The notes under the pieces: model-generated | Seen by the model: the letters and a program-made list of their open reading frames with translations, nothing else | The model's database searches: none | Told to the model about the DNA's origin: nothing | Assembly: GCF_000349845.1 (NCBI RefSeq) | Contig: NC_020829.1 | Coordinates: 4,843,001 to 4,907,000 of the forward strand | DNA: 64,000 bases | DNA from: Pseudomonas sp. ATCC 13867 | GTDB lineage: Bacteria; Pseudomonadota; Gammaproteobacteria; Pseudomonadales; Pseudomonadaceae | Reading direction: 5' to 3' | Program-made: the position numbers and the translations under genes | Shown here: positions 39,235 to 47,953 of the stretch, one piece after another | Layout: each line of letters begins with the position of its first letter | Numbering within the stretch: position 1 is the stretch's first letter

Positions 39235-39559
39235 TCCACGCCGTACGCCGCAAGGCGCCAGAAAAGCCCGGCCACGCCGGGCTTTCTTATGCCCGGGGTC
39301 GCTGCAACAGCACCCTCGATGCAAGGCCAGTCCGGTTTTGTAACGGCATCCTACCCAGCGCATCGCCGCGAACGCCTGGAAGCACCGCCCCAGAGTGCTT
39401 TCCGTCGCTCCATCATTTCCAGCGATAGTTGAAATTAGCCCCCTAAATAATCGACATCGTTGATCCACTGTATTGAGAAGCATCGTTTTTAAATCGATTA
39501 ATCCGAAGGGAAAATGAACCCGTAGCCAGAAACTTCCTCCCCCTTTGGAGCCGCACAAA
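39235..39559. other. 325-base region between the two repeat-protein genes
   Basis: It holds the terminator of the first gene (39263-39286), about 140 bases without visible features, and the leader blocks of the second gene (39447-39503). No open frame here looks coding. Confidence 0.6.
39263..39286 (+). terminator. Terminator of repeat gene 1
   Basis: AAAGCCCGGC, three-base loop, GCCGGGCTTT, followed by CTTAT. The terminator and the ~20 bases before it are nearly the same after the second gene. Confidence 0.85.
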
Positions 39560-39961
39560 ATGAAACGTCAGATCGCCCTCAGCCTTGCACTCACCTCCCT
39601 GATGACCGCCAACGCCGTCTTCGCCGCCCCGGCCATCCTGACTCCCGCCGCCCAGCCGCAAATCATCGCCCAGGACGGTTCCGACCGTACCATCGACCGC
39701 CTGCACAAGCAGATGGGCGAAGAAGTCCGCGTGGCCGACAACGGCACCGAACGCACCATCGATCGTCTGCACAAGCAGATGAGTGAAGAGGCCCGTGTCG
39801 CCGCCAACGGTTCCGAGCACACCATCGACCGTCTGCACCAGGAAATGAACCAGGTTCGCGTCGCCGAGAATGGCTCCGAACACAGCGTCGATCGCCTGCA
39901 CGGCAACATGGTTGCCGAATCCGGTGGCGATATCGTCTTCGACGCCCACCTCAAAGCCTGA
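39560..39961 (+). CDS. Secreted 'DRLH' repeat protein (paralogue 2, 21-22-residue units)
   Basis: 133 residues with a Sec signal peptide (cleavage after A-V-F-A, ~24) and four repeats of the same DRLH type. Here units are 22, 22, 21 and 18 residues long because EEVR, EEAR or QVR is added after the helix; four residues equal about one helical turn. Motifs are DGSDRTIDRLHKQMG, DNGTERTIDRLHKQM, NGSEHTIDRLHQEM and NGSEHSVDRLHGNM. The tail AESGGDIVFDAHLKA differs from paralogue 1 by one residue. TTTGGAG precedes ATG 39560. Function unknown. Confidence 0.85.
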   Translation: MKRQIALSLALTSLMTANAVFAAPAILTPAAQPQIIAQDGSDRTIDRLHKQMGEEVRVADNGTERTIDRLHKQMSEEARVAANGSEHTIDRLHQEMNQVRVAENGSEHSVDRLHGNMVAESGGDIVFDAHLKA

Positions 39962-39987
39962 TCCAGCAGTACGCCGCAAGGCGCCAG

Positions 39988-40015
39988 AAAAGCCCGGCCT
40001 GTGCCGGGCTTTCTT
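39988..40015 (+). terminator. Terminator of repeat gene 2
   Basis: AAAGCCCGGC, four-base loop, GCCGGGCTTT, then CTTATTTC; a copy of the hairpin after repeat gene 1. Confidence 0.87.
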
Positions 40016-40071
40016 ATTTCCGAAGCGGTCCGGGGTTTGCATCGTCACGACGACACCCCAAGGAGCCGCCC

Positions 40072-40584
40072 ATGCACGCATCCCCCCTGAACATCCGCGA
40101 CGCCCACCCGGATGACCTGTCCACCATCGCCGCGATCTACCGCCACTACGTGCTGCACTCCTGTGCCACCTTCGAGGAAACGCCGCCCACAACCGCCGAG
40201 CTGGAACAGCGGTACGCCGGCGTCGTCGCCAGCGGCCTGCCCTACCTGGTGGCCGAGCGCGAGGGGGAGGTGCTGGGCTACTGCTACGCCACGCCGTTCC
40301 GCCAGCGCCCGGCCTACCGCTTCACCCTGGAGAACTCGGTCTACGTGCGCCACGATGCAAGCGGCCAGGGAGTCGGCAGCGCCCTGCTGCGGACACTGCT
40401 GGCGCGCTGCGGGCGCGGCCCGTGGAAGCAGGTGATCGCCGTGGTCGGCGACAGCGAAAACCACGCCTCGCGGGCGCTGCATCGGCGTTTCGGATTCCGC
40501 GAGGTGGGTGTGCTGGAGAAGGTCGGCTTCAAGCTCGGCCGCTGGGTGGACACCGTCTACCTGCAGCGCGAGCTGAACCCGTGA
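40072..40584 (+). CDS. Pat/Bar-like GNAT acetyltransferase
   Basis: 170 residues of the phosphinothricin acetyltransferase type: IAAIYRHYVLHSCATFEE, then TLENSVYVRHDASGQGVGSALL (landmark VRHDASGQGVG) and the C-terminal FKLGRWVDTVYLQREL. It is distinct from the operon-borne pat at 27897, with which it shares the fold and C-terminal GRW-D motif. AAGGAG lies seven bases before ATG 40072. It is convergent with the MFS gene, eight bases apart. Substrate is unproven. Confidence 0.88.
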   Translation: MHASPLNIRDAHPDDLSTIAAIYRHYVLHSCATFEETPPTTAELEQRYAGVVASGLPYLVAEREGEVLGYCYATPFRQRPAYRFTLENSVYVRHDASGQGVGSALLRTLLARCGRGPWKQVIAVVGDSENHASRALHRRFGFREVGVLEKVGFKLGRWVDTVYLQRELNP

Positions 40585-40591
40585 AGTAGCG

Positions 40592-41902
40592 TCAGGCCTT
40601 GGTTTCGGCGCTATCCGGCTCGCCATCGGAGCGGCCGATGGTCGCCGGTGCTTCCACCACCAGTTCCTCCGGCACCTCGTCGACGCGTGGGTCGAGGGTG
40701 GCGGCCATCGGGCTGACGGTATCGGGCATGGCCACGTGGTGCAGCGGCGCCTCGTCGACGCGGTGCACGCCGGTCACGCGCTTGGGCTGGACCCAGAAGA
40801 TCAGCACCAGCGCATAGGCCGACACCAGCATGTAGAACATGCCCGGCCCGAAGTGCCGCATCATCGCGCCGGCGAACAGCGGGCCGATACAGGCGCCGAC
40901 GCCGTAGGTGGTCAGCAGCATCGCCGACAACGCCACGCGGCGCGGCTGCTCGACATGGTCGTTGGCCAGCGCCACCGCCAGCGGATAGAGGGTGAACAAC
41001 AGCATGCCGGTCACGAAACCATTGGCCAGCAACGCCCAGTACGGCAGTGAAACCAGCCCCCACATCGGCACCGACGCCAGGCACAACAGCAGCGCGTTGC
41101 CGCGAATCAGCCAACTGCGGTTCATCCGGTCCGACAGCCAGCCCAGCGGCCACTGCGCACAGAAGCCGGCGATGATGCACATGCCAACGAACAGGCTCGA
41201 CTGCGAGGTATCCAGGCCGTTGCGCGCCGCATACACCGGCGCCAGGCCGTAGAAGGCGCCGACCATCAGGCCGGCGACGAAGATGGTGCCCAGCGATTGC
41301 GGTACGCGCTTCCAGAAGAAACCGATCTCCAGCGGCGCCGCCACCAGCTTGGCCGGATGCACCCGGCGGGTCAGCGCCAGCGGGATCAGGCAGGAGGAGA
41401 AGCACATGGCGACCAGCAGCAGCGGCTTGTAGTCCAGCGCCGGGCTCATCGCCAGCAGCCCCTGGCCAATCACCAGGCCGGCGTCCACCGCCACCATGTA
41501 GCCGGCGAACACCTTGCCGCGCTGGTGTCCTTCGGCCTGCTCGTTGAGCCAGCTCTCGATGACCATGTACTGGTTCATCATCACCGCGCCCATCACGAAG
41601 CGCAGCACCACCCAGACTTCCAGCTGCGAGACCAGCGCGTGGATCAGCACGATCACCGTCGCCAGCCCCGCACAGGCCACGTAGGAGCGGATGTGGCCGA
41701 AACCGGCGATCAGCTTGTGACCGAACTTGCCGCCGCAGACCAGGCCGAAGTAGTAGGCGGCCATCAGGCCACCGACCCACAGGTCGCTGACGCCTTCCTG
41801 GGTCAGGCGCAGGCCCATGTAGGTGGTGAACAGGCCGGAGCCGGCCAGCATCAGCAAGGTGGCGGTATAAAGCGCGGGAAAGGTGACGAGCGGGCTGAAC
41901 AT
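40592..41902 (-). CDS. MFS transporter (YcaD-like)
   Basis: About 436 residues with twelve predicted membrane helices and a cytoplasmic C-terminal tail rich in Val, Pro and Glu. WVGGLMAAYYFGLVCGG and the loop GWLSDRMNRSW (variant of the MFS G-x-x-x-D-R motif) mark the family. The start at 41902 (MFSPLVTFPALY) opens into the first helix; an in-frame ATG at 41953 is possible. The substrate is unknown. The position beside desB matches PAO1 PA4887. Confidence 0.85.
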   Translation of the reverse strand: MFSPLVTFPALYTATLLMLAGSGLFTTYMGLRLTQEGVSDLWVGGLMAAYYFGLVCGGKFGHKLIAGFGHIRSYVACAGLATVIVLIHALVSQLEVWVVLRFVMGAVMMNQYMVIESWLNEQAEGHQRGKVFAGYMVAVDAGLVIGQGLLAMSPALDYKPLLLVAMCFSSCLIPLALTRRVHPAKLVAAPLEIGFFWKRVPQSLGTIFVAGLMVGAFYGLAPVYAARNGLDTSQSSLFVGMCIIAGFCAQWPLGWLSDRMNRSWLIRGNALLLCLASVPMWGLVSLPYWALLANGFVTGMLLFTLYPLAVALANDHVEQPRRVALSAMLLTTYGVGACIGPLFAGAMMRHFGPGMFYMLVSAYALVLIFWVQPKRVTGVHRVDEAPLHHVAMPDTVSPMAATLDPRVDEVPEELVVEAPATIGRSDGEPDSAETKA

Positions 41903-42111
41903 GGCGAGTCCGGCAGATAGTGGGGATGGGGCGGCGAGATGACCGTCCGACATCGGACAGCGGCCGCCCGGCAAAGATCACATGGCGTGACGCCGAGCGC
42001 ATTATGGCCGGCGACCGGTGCGCCGGCTATCGGCTGCGCGTCCGCCGGCAAATCGGGGAAACCATTCCGCCAGCCGGCCCCTCCAACGCAGTATGTGGCC
42101 GGAGAATCGCC

Positions 42112-42354
42112 ATGCTGCTCCAGGATCTCAAGCCGTTCCTGCTCTACTGCACCCTGATCAACTACGTCATCCTGCTGATCTGGTTCGCCGCCTTCAGCTT
42201 CGCCCACGACGGTCTCTATCGCCTGCATTCGCGCTGGTTCAAGATTTCGCCCGAGCACTTCGACGCGCTGCACTATGGCGGCATGGCCGTGTACAAGATC
42301 GGCGTGCTGGTGCTGAATCTGGCGCCGCTGATCGCCCTCCACCTGATCCAGTGA
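42112..42354 (+). CDS. Small membrane protein (DUF6868-like)
   Basis: 80 residues with two membrane helices (TLINYVILLIWFAAFSF and GVLVLNLAPLIALHL) around a loop containing SRWFKISPEHFDALHYGGMAVYK. GGAG lies eight bases before ATG 42112. This family is common in gamma-proteobacteria and has no known function. Confidence 0.8.
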   Translation: MLLQDLKPFLLYCTLINYVILLIWFAAFSFAHDGLYRLHSRWFKISPEHFDALHYGGMAVYKIGVLVLNLAPLIALHLIQ

Positions 42355-42457
42355 CACCGCGCCCTGCGACGAAATGACCGCCCGTCCAATAGCTAAGTGC
42401 TGAAATTTATTGGAAATATTCGTGTCGTAGGGTGCACGCAGTTTGAAGGAGATCCCC

Positions 42458-42673
42458 GTGCACCACGCTACTCGCAGCCTGCGAAAAACCCTCGACGCCG
42501 TTGCCGCCAACAACGAAGCCACGGCGCTGGAAATCATGCGAGCCGTCGATCAGGTCCAGGACGACCTGCTGCGGCAGAAGTTGCTCAAAGCCATCCACCA
42601 CCTCAACCAGGACGCCACCGACCTGCGCGCCCTGCGCGAGGAAGTCAACGCGCCGCTGAGCCGGCGCGCCTGA
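42458..42673 (+). CDS. Short helical protein of unknown function
   Basis: 71 residues from a GTG start preceded by a strong GAAGGAGA Shine-Dalgarno, which decides the start. It is almost entirely helical and charged (ALEIMRAVDQVQDDLLRQKL), without signal peptide or membrane segment. It ends six bases from the convergent desB gene. I do not recognise it. Confidence 0.6.
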   Translation: MHHATRSLRKTLDAVAANNEATALEIMRAVDQVQDDLLRQKLLKAIHHLNQDATDLRALREEVNAPLSRRA

Positions 42674-42679
42674 TCCGCC

Positions 42680-43756
42680 TCACCCATTCGCCGCCGCGTT
42701 GGGCAGGCGGTAGATCCAGATTCGCCGGATGACCGTGGCGAACTGTGCGGACAGCCGGCCGCTGTTGTAGGTCTGGCCGTAGCGCGCGGCGATCTCGCGC
42801 ACCTGGCGCGACAGCTCGGCGTAGCGGCGCGCCGGCAGGTCGGGGAACAAGTGGTGTTCGATCTGGTGGCTGAGGTTGCCGGTGAGAATGTGGAACAGCC
42901 GCCCGCCCTCCAGGTTGCTCGATCCGCGCAGTTGGCGCAGGTACCAGTGGCCGCGCGTCTCGTTCTCCAGCACCTGCGGCGCAAACACCGCCGCCTTCTC
43001 GGTGAAGTGGCCGCAGAAGATCACGGTGAAGGTCCACAGGTTGCGCATCAGGTTGGCGATCACGTTGCCCAGCAGTACCGCGCCGAACGCCCCGCTGAAT
43101 AGCCCCAGGAGCGGGAACACCGCGTAATCCTTGAGCCACTGGCGCAGCACCTTGGCGTTGAACTGGCGCAGCAGCGGGCGCAGCTCGTCCCGGCTCATGC
43201 GACCCTTCAGGTACTTGTCCAGGCGCAGGTGCTGGATGGCCACGGCGTACTGGAACAGCAACGCCTGGATCGTGACCCACAGCGGCTGCCAGCGGTAGAA
43301 GGGTTTCCACTTCTGCTCGGGGAACAGGCGCACCACGCCGTAGCCGACGTCGTCGTCCTTGCCCAGCACGTTGGTGTAGGTGTGGTGGATGTGATTGTGG
43401 GTATGCCGCCAGAAGTCCGAGGGGCCGACGATATCCCACTCGTAGTGGCGGCCGGCGAACCCCGGATCGTTCATCCAGTCGTACTGGCCATGCATGACAT
43501 TGTGGCCCAGCTCCATGTTCTCCAGGATCTTGCCCAGCCCGAGCAGGAAGGTACCGAGCAGCCAGGTGGGCGGGAACCAGCCGGCCATCAGCAGCGCACG
43601 GCCGCTCCAGCAGCAGAAGCGCACCGCCGCGCGGATGCGGCGGATGTAGCGGGCGTCGGTCTCGCCCAGATCGTGCAGGGTGAGCTGGCGCAGGGCGTCC
43701 AGTTCGGCACCGAAGGACGCCAGCTCGGCGGCGGATAGATCGCGGTCGTCGCGCAT
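42680..43756 (-). CDS. desB: Acyl-CoA delta-9 fatty acid desaturase DesB-like
   Basis: Membrane di-iron desaturase; in P. aeruginosa DesB introduces double bonds into exogenous saturated acyl-CoAs under DesT control. 358 residues with the three His boxes H-N-V-M-H (GHNVMHG), H-N-H-I-H-H and Q-I-E-H-H plus membrane helices between them. It is the second gene of the reductase-desB unit, 24 bases after the reductase stop; AGGAA precedes the start. Confidence 0.92.
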   Translation of the reverse strand: MRDDRDLSAAELASFGAELDALRQLTLHDLGETDARYIRRIRAAVRFCCWSGRALLMAGWFPPTWLLGTFLLGLGKILENMELGHNVMHGQYDWMNDPGFAGRHYEWDIVGPSDFWRHTHNHIHHTYTNVLGKDDDVGYGVVRLFPEQKWKPFYRWQPLWVTIQALLFQYAVAIQHLRLDKYLKGRMSRDELRPLLRQFNAKVLRQWLKDYAVFPLLGLFSGAFGAVLLGNVIANLMRNLWTFTVIFCGHFTEKAAVFAPQVLENETRGHWYLRQLRGSSNLEGGRLFHILTGNLSHQIEHHLFPDLPARRYAELSRQVREIAARYGQTYNSGRLSAQFATVIRRIWIYRLPNAAANG

Positions 43757-43780
43757 GGGGAATTTTTTCCTGGGCCTGGA

Positions 43781-44881
43781 TCAGAGGTCGACGGTCAGGT
43801 CGCCCTGGGGCGCGCTGATGCAAATACGGATGGGCTGACCCGGCTCGCTGAACAGCTCGCCGCTGCGCAGGTCGCGCACGCAGCCGCTGACCAGGGTGCA
43901 GGTGCAGCTGGCGCAGACGCCCTGGCGGCAACCGTGGGCCGGACGCAGGCCGATGGCTTCGGCCTGTTCCAGCAGGCTGCGGCGGCTGTCGCCGGCGACT
44001 TCCAGCGCGTTGCGGGCAAAGCGTAGGCTCACCGATTTGGCGGGCTCACCCTCGTTCCAGCGCGGCGGGCTGAAGCTTTCCAGCTGAAGGCTGCGGCTGC
44101 TCGCCCCGAGCGCCTGGCGCACGCTGTCGACGAAGCCGCCGGGGCCGCAGGCCAGTACATGGCGCTCGCCCAGCGCCTGGACATGCTCAAGGTGAAAACG
44201 CCCGCGCAACTCGCCGCTCACCGGCGCATCGCCGCTCAGGGCCCAGCGCAGTTCGAGGTTGGGATGCTGCCGCGCCAGCGTCTCCAGCGTGGAGACGAAC
44301 GCACGCTGGCCACGTTCGCGGACGTAATGCAGCAGCGTCACCGGCCCGTTATAGCCACGCGCCAGCGCCTCGCGCAGCAGGCCGAGCAGGGGCGTCAGCC
44401 CACTGCCCGCCGCCAGCAGCAGTACACCCTGCCCGTCCTGCGGCCAGCTCAGGTCGCCGTCCGGCCGGCCCAGCTCCAGCACCTCGCCCACCGCCAGTTG
44501 GTGCAGCAGGTAGGAGGACACGCGGCCGCCGGGCTGCAGCTTCACCGCGAATTCCAGGCAACCGTCCGCGGCGATGCGGGTCAGACTGTAGCTGCGGCTG
44601 CAGCGCACGCCATCGCGCTCGATGTACAACTGTACGTGCTGGCCGGGCTGCGCCCCGCTCCAATGGGCGTTCGGCCGCAAGCGCAGTTCGAGCATGTCGT
44701 CCGCCACCCATTGCCGCGCCTCGACTCGAGCGTACACCCTGTCCAGCGCCCAGCCGGGATTGAGCGTACGCAGCACGGCATCGACATCCGACTCGCGCAG
44801 CCACTGGCCGCGCACCAGGGCGCGCAAGGGCACGAGCAGCGGCCGGAGCAGGCGCAAGCCGGCGAAAGGAAGGATCGACAT
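43781..44881 (-). CDS. Ferredoxin-NAD(P)H reductase partner of DesB
   Basis: 366 residues in the order FAD-binding domain (CSRSYSLTRI), NAD-binding domain (LLLAAGSGLTPLLGLLREAL, landmark GSGLTPL) and a C-terminal plant-type [2Fe-2S] ferredoxin domain (CRQGVCASCTC with a fourth Cys downstream). It would pass electrons to the desaturase encoded next in the operon (PAO1 PA4889). A GTG three codons upstream at 44890 is an alternative start. Confidence 0.9.
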   Translation of the reverse strand: MSILPFAGLRLLRPLLVPLRALVRGQWLRESDVDAVLRTLNPGWALDRVYARVEARQWVADDMLELRLRPNAHWSGAQPGQHVQLYIERDGVRCSRSYSLTRIAADGCLEFAVKLQPGGRVSSYLLHQLAVGEVLELGRPDGDLSWPQDGQGVLLLAAGSGLTPLLGLLREALARGYNGPVTLLHYVRERGQRAFVSTLETLARQHPNLELRWALSGDAPVSGELRGRFHLEHVQALGERHVLACGPGGFVDSVRQALGASSRSLQLESFSPPRWNEGEPAKSVSLRFARNALEVAGDSRRSLLEQAEAIGLRPAHGCRQGVCASCTCTLVSGCVRDLRSGELFSEPGQPIRICISAPQGDLTVDL

Positions 44882-44902
44882 GAGCGACACCGAATAGTAA
44901 AC

Positions 44903-44921
44903 AGATGTTCACTAAACATCT
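44903..44921. promoter_or_regulatory. Candidate DesT operator 1
   Basis: Perfect inverted repeat AGATGTT-N5-AACATCT containing TGTTCACT, located 22 bases from the reductase start. DesT is known to bind a palindrome with GTGAAC/GTTCAC-type half-sites in the desCB promoter. Confidence 0.7.
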
Positions 44922-44942
44922 CATGCATGGGAGATTTCAGTC

Positions 44943-44961
44943 AACACATGTTCACTGTGTT
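44943..44961. promoter_or_regulatory. Candidate DesT operator 2
   Basis: Inverted repeat AACACA-N7-TGTGTT, again centred on TGTTCACT, closer to the desT side of the same divergent spacer. It may serve autoregulation. Confidence 0.55.
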
Positions 44962-45046
44962 ATGTAGGAACTTCCCCTGCGCCAACCGGCATTTGCTAGA
45001 GTGCCTGCGCTCTCGCCTCAGCCTTCGCCATGGAACGCATCGCCGT

Positions 45047-45682
45047 ATGTCCACTCCCCGCGCCGAACAGAAACAGCAGACCCGCCTGGCCCTGATGAAT
45101 GCCGCCCGGAGTCTGATGGACAGCGGGCGCGGCTTCGGCAGCCTGAGCCTGCGGGAAGTGGCGAAGACGGCGGGCATCGTGCCGGCGGGCTTCTACCGGC
45201 ACTTCGCGGACATGGATCAGCTCGGCCTCGCGCTGGTAGCCGACGTCGACGAAACCTTCCGCCAGACCCTGCGCGTGGTGCGACGCAACGAGTTCGAGCT
45301 GGGCGGCGTGATCGAAGCCTCGGTACGCATCTTCCTCGACGCGGTCAGCGCCAACCGCACCCAGTTCCTCTTCCTCGCCCGCGAGCAGTATGGCGGCTCG
45401 CTGTCGATCCGCCAGGCCGTGGGCGAGCTGCGCCAGCGCATCACCGACGACCTCGCCGCCGACCTCGTGCTGCTGAACAAGCTGCCGCACCTGCAGGCAC
45501 AGGACCTCGACGTGATCGCCGACCTGGTGGTGAAGACGGTATTCGCCACCCTGCCCGAGCTGATCGACCCGCCGGCCGACACGCTGCCCACGCACCTGTC
45601 GCCGGAGGCCAAGGTCACCCAGCAACTGCGCTTCATCATGATCGGCGCCAAGCACTGGACGGGGATAGGTTCTCGGCCCTGA
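45047..45682 (+). CDS. desT: TetR-family regulator DesT
   Basis: In P. aeruginosa DesT senses the saturated-to-unsaturated acyl-CoA ratio and represses the desCB operon. 211 residues with an N-terminal TetR HTH (LREVAKTAGIVPAGFYRHFADMDQL) and a helical ligand domain. It is divergent from the reductase-desB unit with palindromes between, as in PAO1 PA4890. ATG 45047 gives the conserved N-terminus. Confidence 0.92.
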   Translation: MSTPRAEQKQQTRLALMNAARSLMDSGRGFGSLSLREVAKTAGIVPAGFYRHFADMDQLGLALVADVDETFRQTLRVVRRNEFELGGVIEASVRIFLDAVSANRTQFLFLAREQYGGSLSIRQAVGELRQRITDDLAADLVLLNKLPHLQAQDLDVIADLVVKTVFATLPELIDPPADTLPTHLSPEAKVTQQLRFIMIGAKHWTGIGSRP

Positions 45683-45756
45683 CCAATTCCCATGGGGCGC
45701 ATAACGCCCCAAGCGTTATCCGCCCTACGCACTGACCCGAGCGCAGGGGCTTCCCT

Positions 45757-45838
45757 GCAGGAGCGAGCTTGCTCGCGAACCAACCCGCAGCGGACTCTGT
45801 TCGCGAGCAATGACTGGGCGTCCCCCTCGCGCCTACAA
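45757..45838. repeat. Decayed REP-like pair, family 1
   Basis: Left core GGAGCGAGCTTGCTCGC is intact. The right arm begins TTCGCGAGCAA but is broken by unrelated bases before a CGCGCCTAC end. Confidence 0.7.
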
Positions 45839-45864
45839 AAAGCACATCCGCCCCGCCTTGGTGC

Positions 45865-45894
45865 GCACCGTTTTCGTGCGCACCATCCTTGCGC
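45865..45894. promoter_or_regulatory. Tandem candidate NtrC sites upstream of ureE
   Basis: GCACCGTTTTCGTGC (45865-45879) and GCACCATCCTTGCGC (45880-45894) each match GCACCA-N3-TGGTGC at 10 of 12 positions and abut one another, about 70-95 bases upstream of the sigma-54 element. Confidence 0.65.
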
Positions 45895-45961
45895 GCAAGC
45901 ACCACTCCTGATCGCTCGGACAAGCGCTGCAGCCCGCGCCAGCATTGACGCGGGCCCGCAC

Positions 45962-45976
45962 TGGCAAGCCCCTTGC
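45962..45976 (+). promoter_or_regulatory. Sigma-54 (-24/-12) promoter of ureEFG
   Basis: TGGCAAGCCCCTTGC matches the consensus with one mismatch and has GG (45963-45964) and GC (45975-45976) exactly ten bases apart. Initiation is expected about 24 bases before the ureE ATG. Confidence 0.82.
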
Positions 45977-46010
45977 TGTAGCACCGCCATTGCTACTGCC
46001 GGACGCTGCC

Positions 46011-46511
46011 ATGCTGGTCATCCACCAACGAACCGAACCCCGCGAGCACTGGGACGCCGAACTGCGCCTGAACTTCGAGGCGCGCAGCAAGAGCCGCCTG
46101 CGCTGCTTCACCAGTACTGGCGAAGATGTCGGCCTGTTCCTCGAACGCGGCCAGGCGCCGCTGGCGGACGGCGAGTGCCTGCTGGCCAACGACGGTCGCG
46201 TGGTGCGCGTCTGCGCGGCGCCGGAAAAGCTCCTCCACGTTACCTGCGCCAACGCCCGCGAGCTGAACCGCGCGGCCTATCACCTGGGCAACCGCCACGT
46301 CGCCTTGCAGGTCGGCGAGGGCTGGCTGCGCCTGCTCGACGACTACGTGCTCAAGGCCATGCTCGACCAGCTCGGCGCCACGGTGGAGGCCATCGAAGCG
46401 CCTTTCCAGCCCGAGCACGGCGCCTACGGTGGCGGCCATCACCACTCGCACCATGGCGAAGAGCAGTTCAATTACGCGCCGAAGCTGCACCAGTTCGGAG
46501 TGCGCCAGTGA
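46011..46511 (+). CDS. ureE: Urease accessory nickel-binding protein UreE
   Basis: Nickel metallochaperone that delivers Ni to UreG/urease. 166 residues with the UreE two-domain fold (LRLNFEARSKSRLR..., then the metal-site region GNRHV) and a His-rich C-terminus (GGGHHHSHHGEE) for extra nickel. ATG 46011 directly follows a sigma-54 promoter region. Confidence 0.95.
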   Translation: MLVIHQRTEPREHWDAELRLNFEARSKSRLRCFTSTGEDVGLFLERGQAPLADGECLLANDGRVVRVCAAPEKLLHVTCANARELNRAAYHLGNRHVALQVGEGWLRLLDDYVLKAMLDQLGATVEAIEAPFQPEHGAYGGGHHHSHHGEEQFNYAPKLHQFGVRQ

Positions 46512-46527
46512 CTTTGCGCCGGCGCAT

Positions 46528-46562
46528 CCCCCTCACCCCAGCCCTCTCCCTCAGGGAGAGGG
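46528..46562. repeat. REP-like element, family 2, single copy
   Basis: CCCCTCACCCCAGCCCTCTC with its complementary GGGAGAGGGA, between ureE and ureF. Only one half of the paired structure seen at 21152 and 28709 is present. Confidence 0.7.
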
Positions 46563-46595
46563 AGCTGTCCGCTGTGCTTGTGAAGTCCTGTCGTC

Positions 46596-47273
46596 ATGGT
46601 TGAGCTTTCAAGACTCTGGTCGCTGCTGCGCCTGGCCAGTCCGCAGCTGCCCATCGGCGGCTACAGCTACTCCCAGGGCCTGGAAAGCGCCATCGACCAG
46701 GCTCAGGTGAAAGACGCCGACGAAGCCCGTACCTGGCTCGCCGATCAGTTGCACCTGAACCTCGCACGCTTCGAGGGCCCGCTGCTGGCCGAGCTGCTGC
46801 GCGCCGCACAAGCCGCCGACTGGGACGCCCTGCGCGACGCCGCCGAGCGTCACCGCGCCAGCCGCGAGACCCGCGAGCTGGGCCTGGAGAACCGGCAGAT
46901 GGGCTTCTCCCTCGGCCAATTGCTCGAAGCGCTGCCCGAACTGGACGAGACCGCGCGCGAGTGGCTCGCCACGCAAGCCGAACCCTCCTTCGCCGCCGCC
47001 TGGGCGCTGGCCGCCCGCGCCTGGGGTCTATCCCCGGAGCAGGCCCTCGGCGCCTGGCTGTGGAGCTGGCTGGAAAACCAGCTGGCGGTGCTGATGAAGA
47101 CCCTGCCGCTGGGCCAACTGGCCGCGCAGAAGCTCACCTCGCAATTGCTCCCCGACCTTGACCAGGCCTGCCGCAGCGCACTCGCCAACCCGCCGACGGG
47201 CGGCGCGCCCTTCGGCCTGGCGCTGGCCAGCATGAACCACGAAACCCAATACAGCCGTCTGTTCCGCTCCTAG
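46596..47273 (+). CDS. ureF: Urease accessory protein UreF
   Basis: 225 residues. It forms the UreD-UreF-UreG activation complex on apo-urease and gates the GTPase Ure[22 protein letters not shown] at the N-terminus and [13 protein letters not shown] at the C-terminus are diagnostic. No strong Shine-Dalgarno is seen before ATG 46596; the start is set by family alignment. Confidence 0.95.
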   Translation: MVELSRLWSLLRLASPQLPIGGYSYSQGLESAIDQAQVKDADEARTWLADQLHLNLARFEGPLLAELLRAAQAADWDALRDAAERHRASRETRELGLENRQMGFSLGQLLEALPELDETAREWLATQAEPSFAAAWALAARAWGLSPEQALGAWLWSWLENQLAVLMKTLPLGQLAAQKLTSQLLPDLDQACRSALANPPTGGAPFGLALASMNHETQYSRLFRS

Positions 47274-47283
47274 GAGAACTGCC

Positions 47284-47898
<615 letters not shown>

Positions 47899-47953
47899 CT
47901 TTTTCGCCGCCGCGGATGCCGGCCGCCCCACGAGAAGAACCAGGGAGTCTTCC

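Larger units (their letters stand above)
45683..46010. other. 328-base desT-ureE intergenic region
   Basis: No gene is visible. In order it holds a short palindrome ending CCGCCCTACG (~45690-45730), a partly decayed family-1 REP pair (45757-45780 intact, 45800-45838 disrupted), two NtrC-like palindromes and a sigma-54 promoter. Confidence 0.75.
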
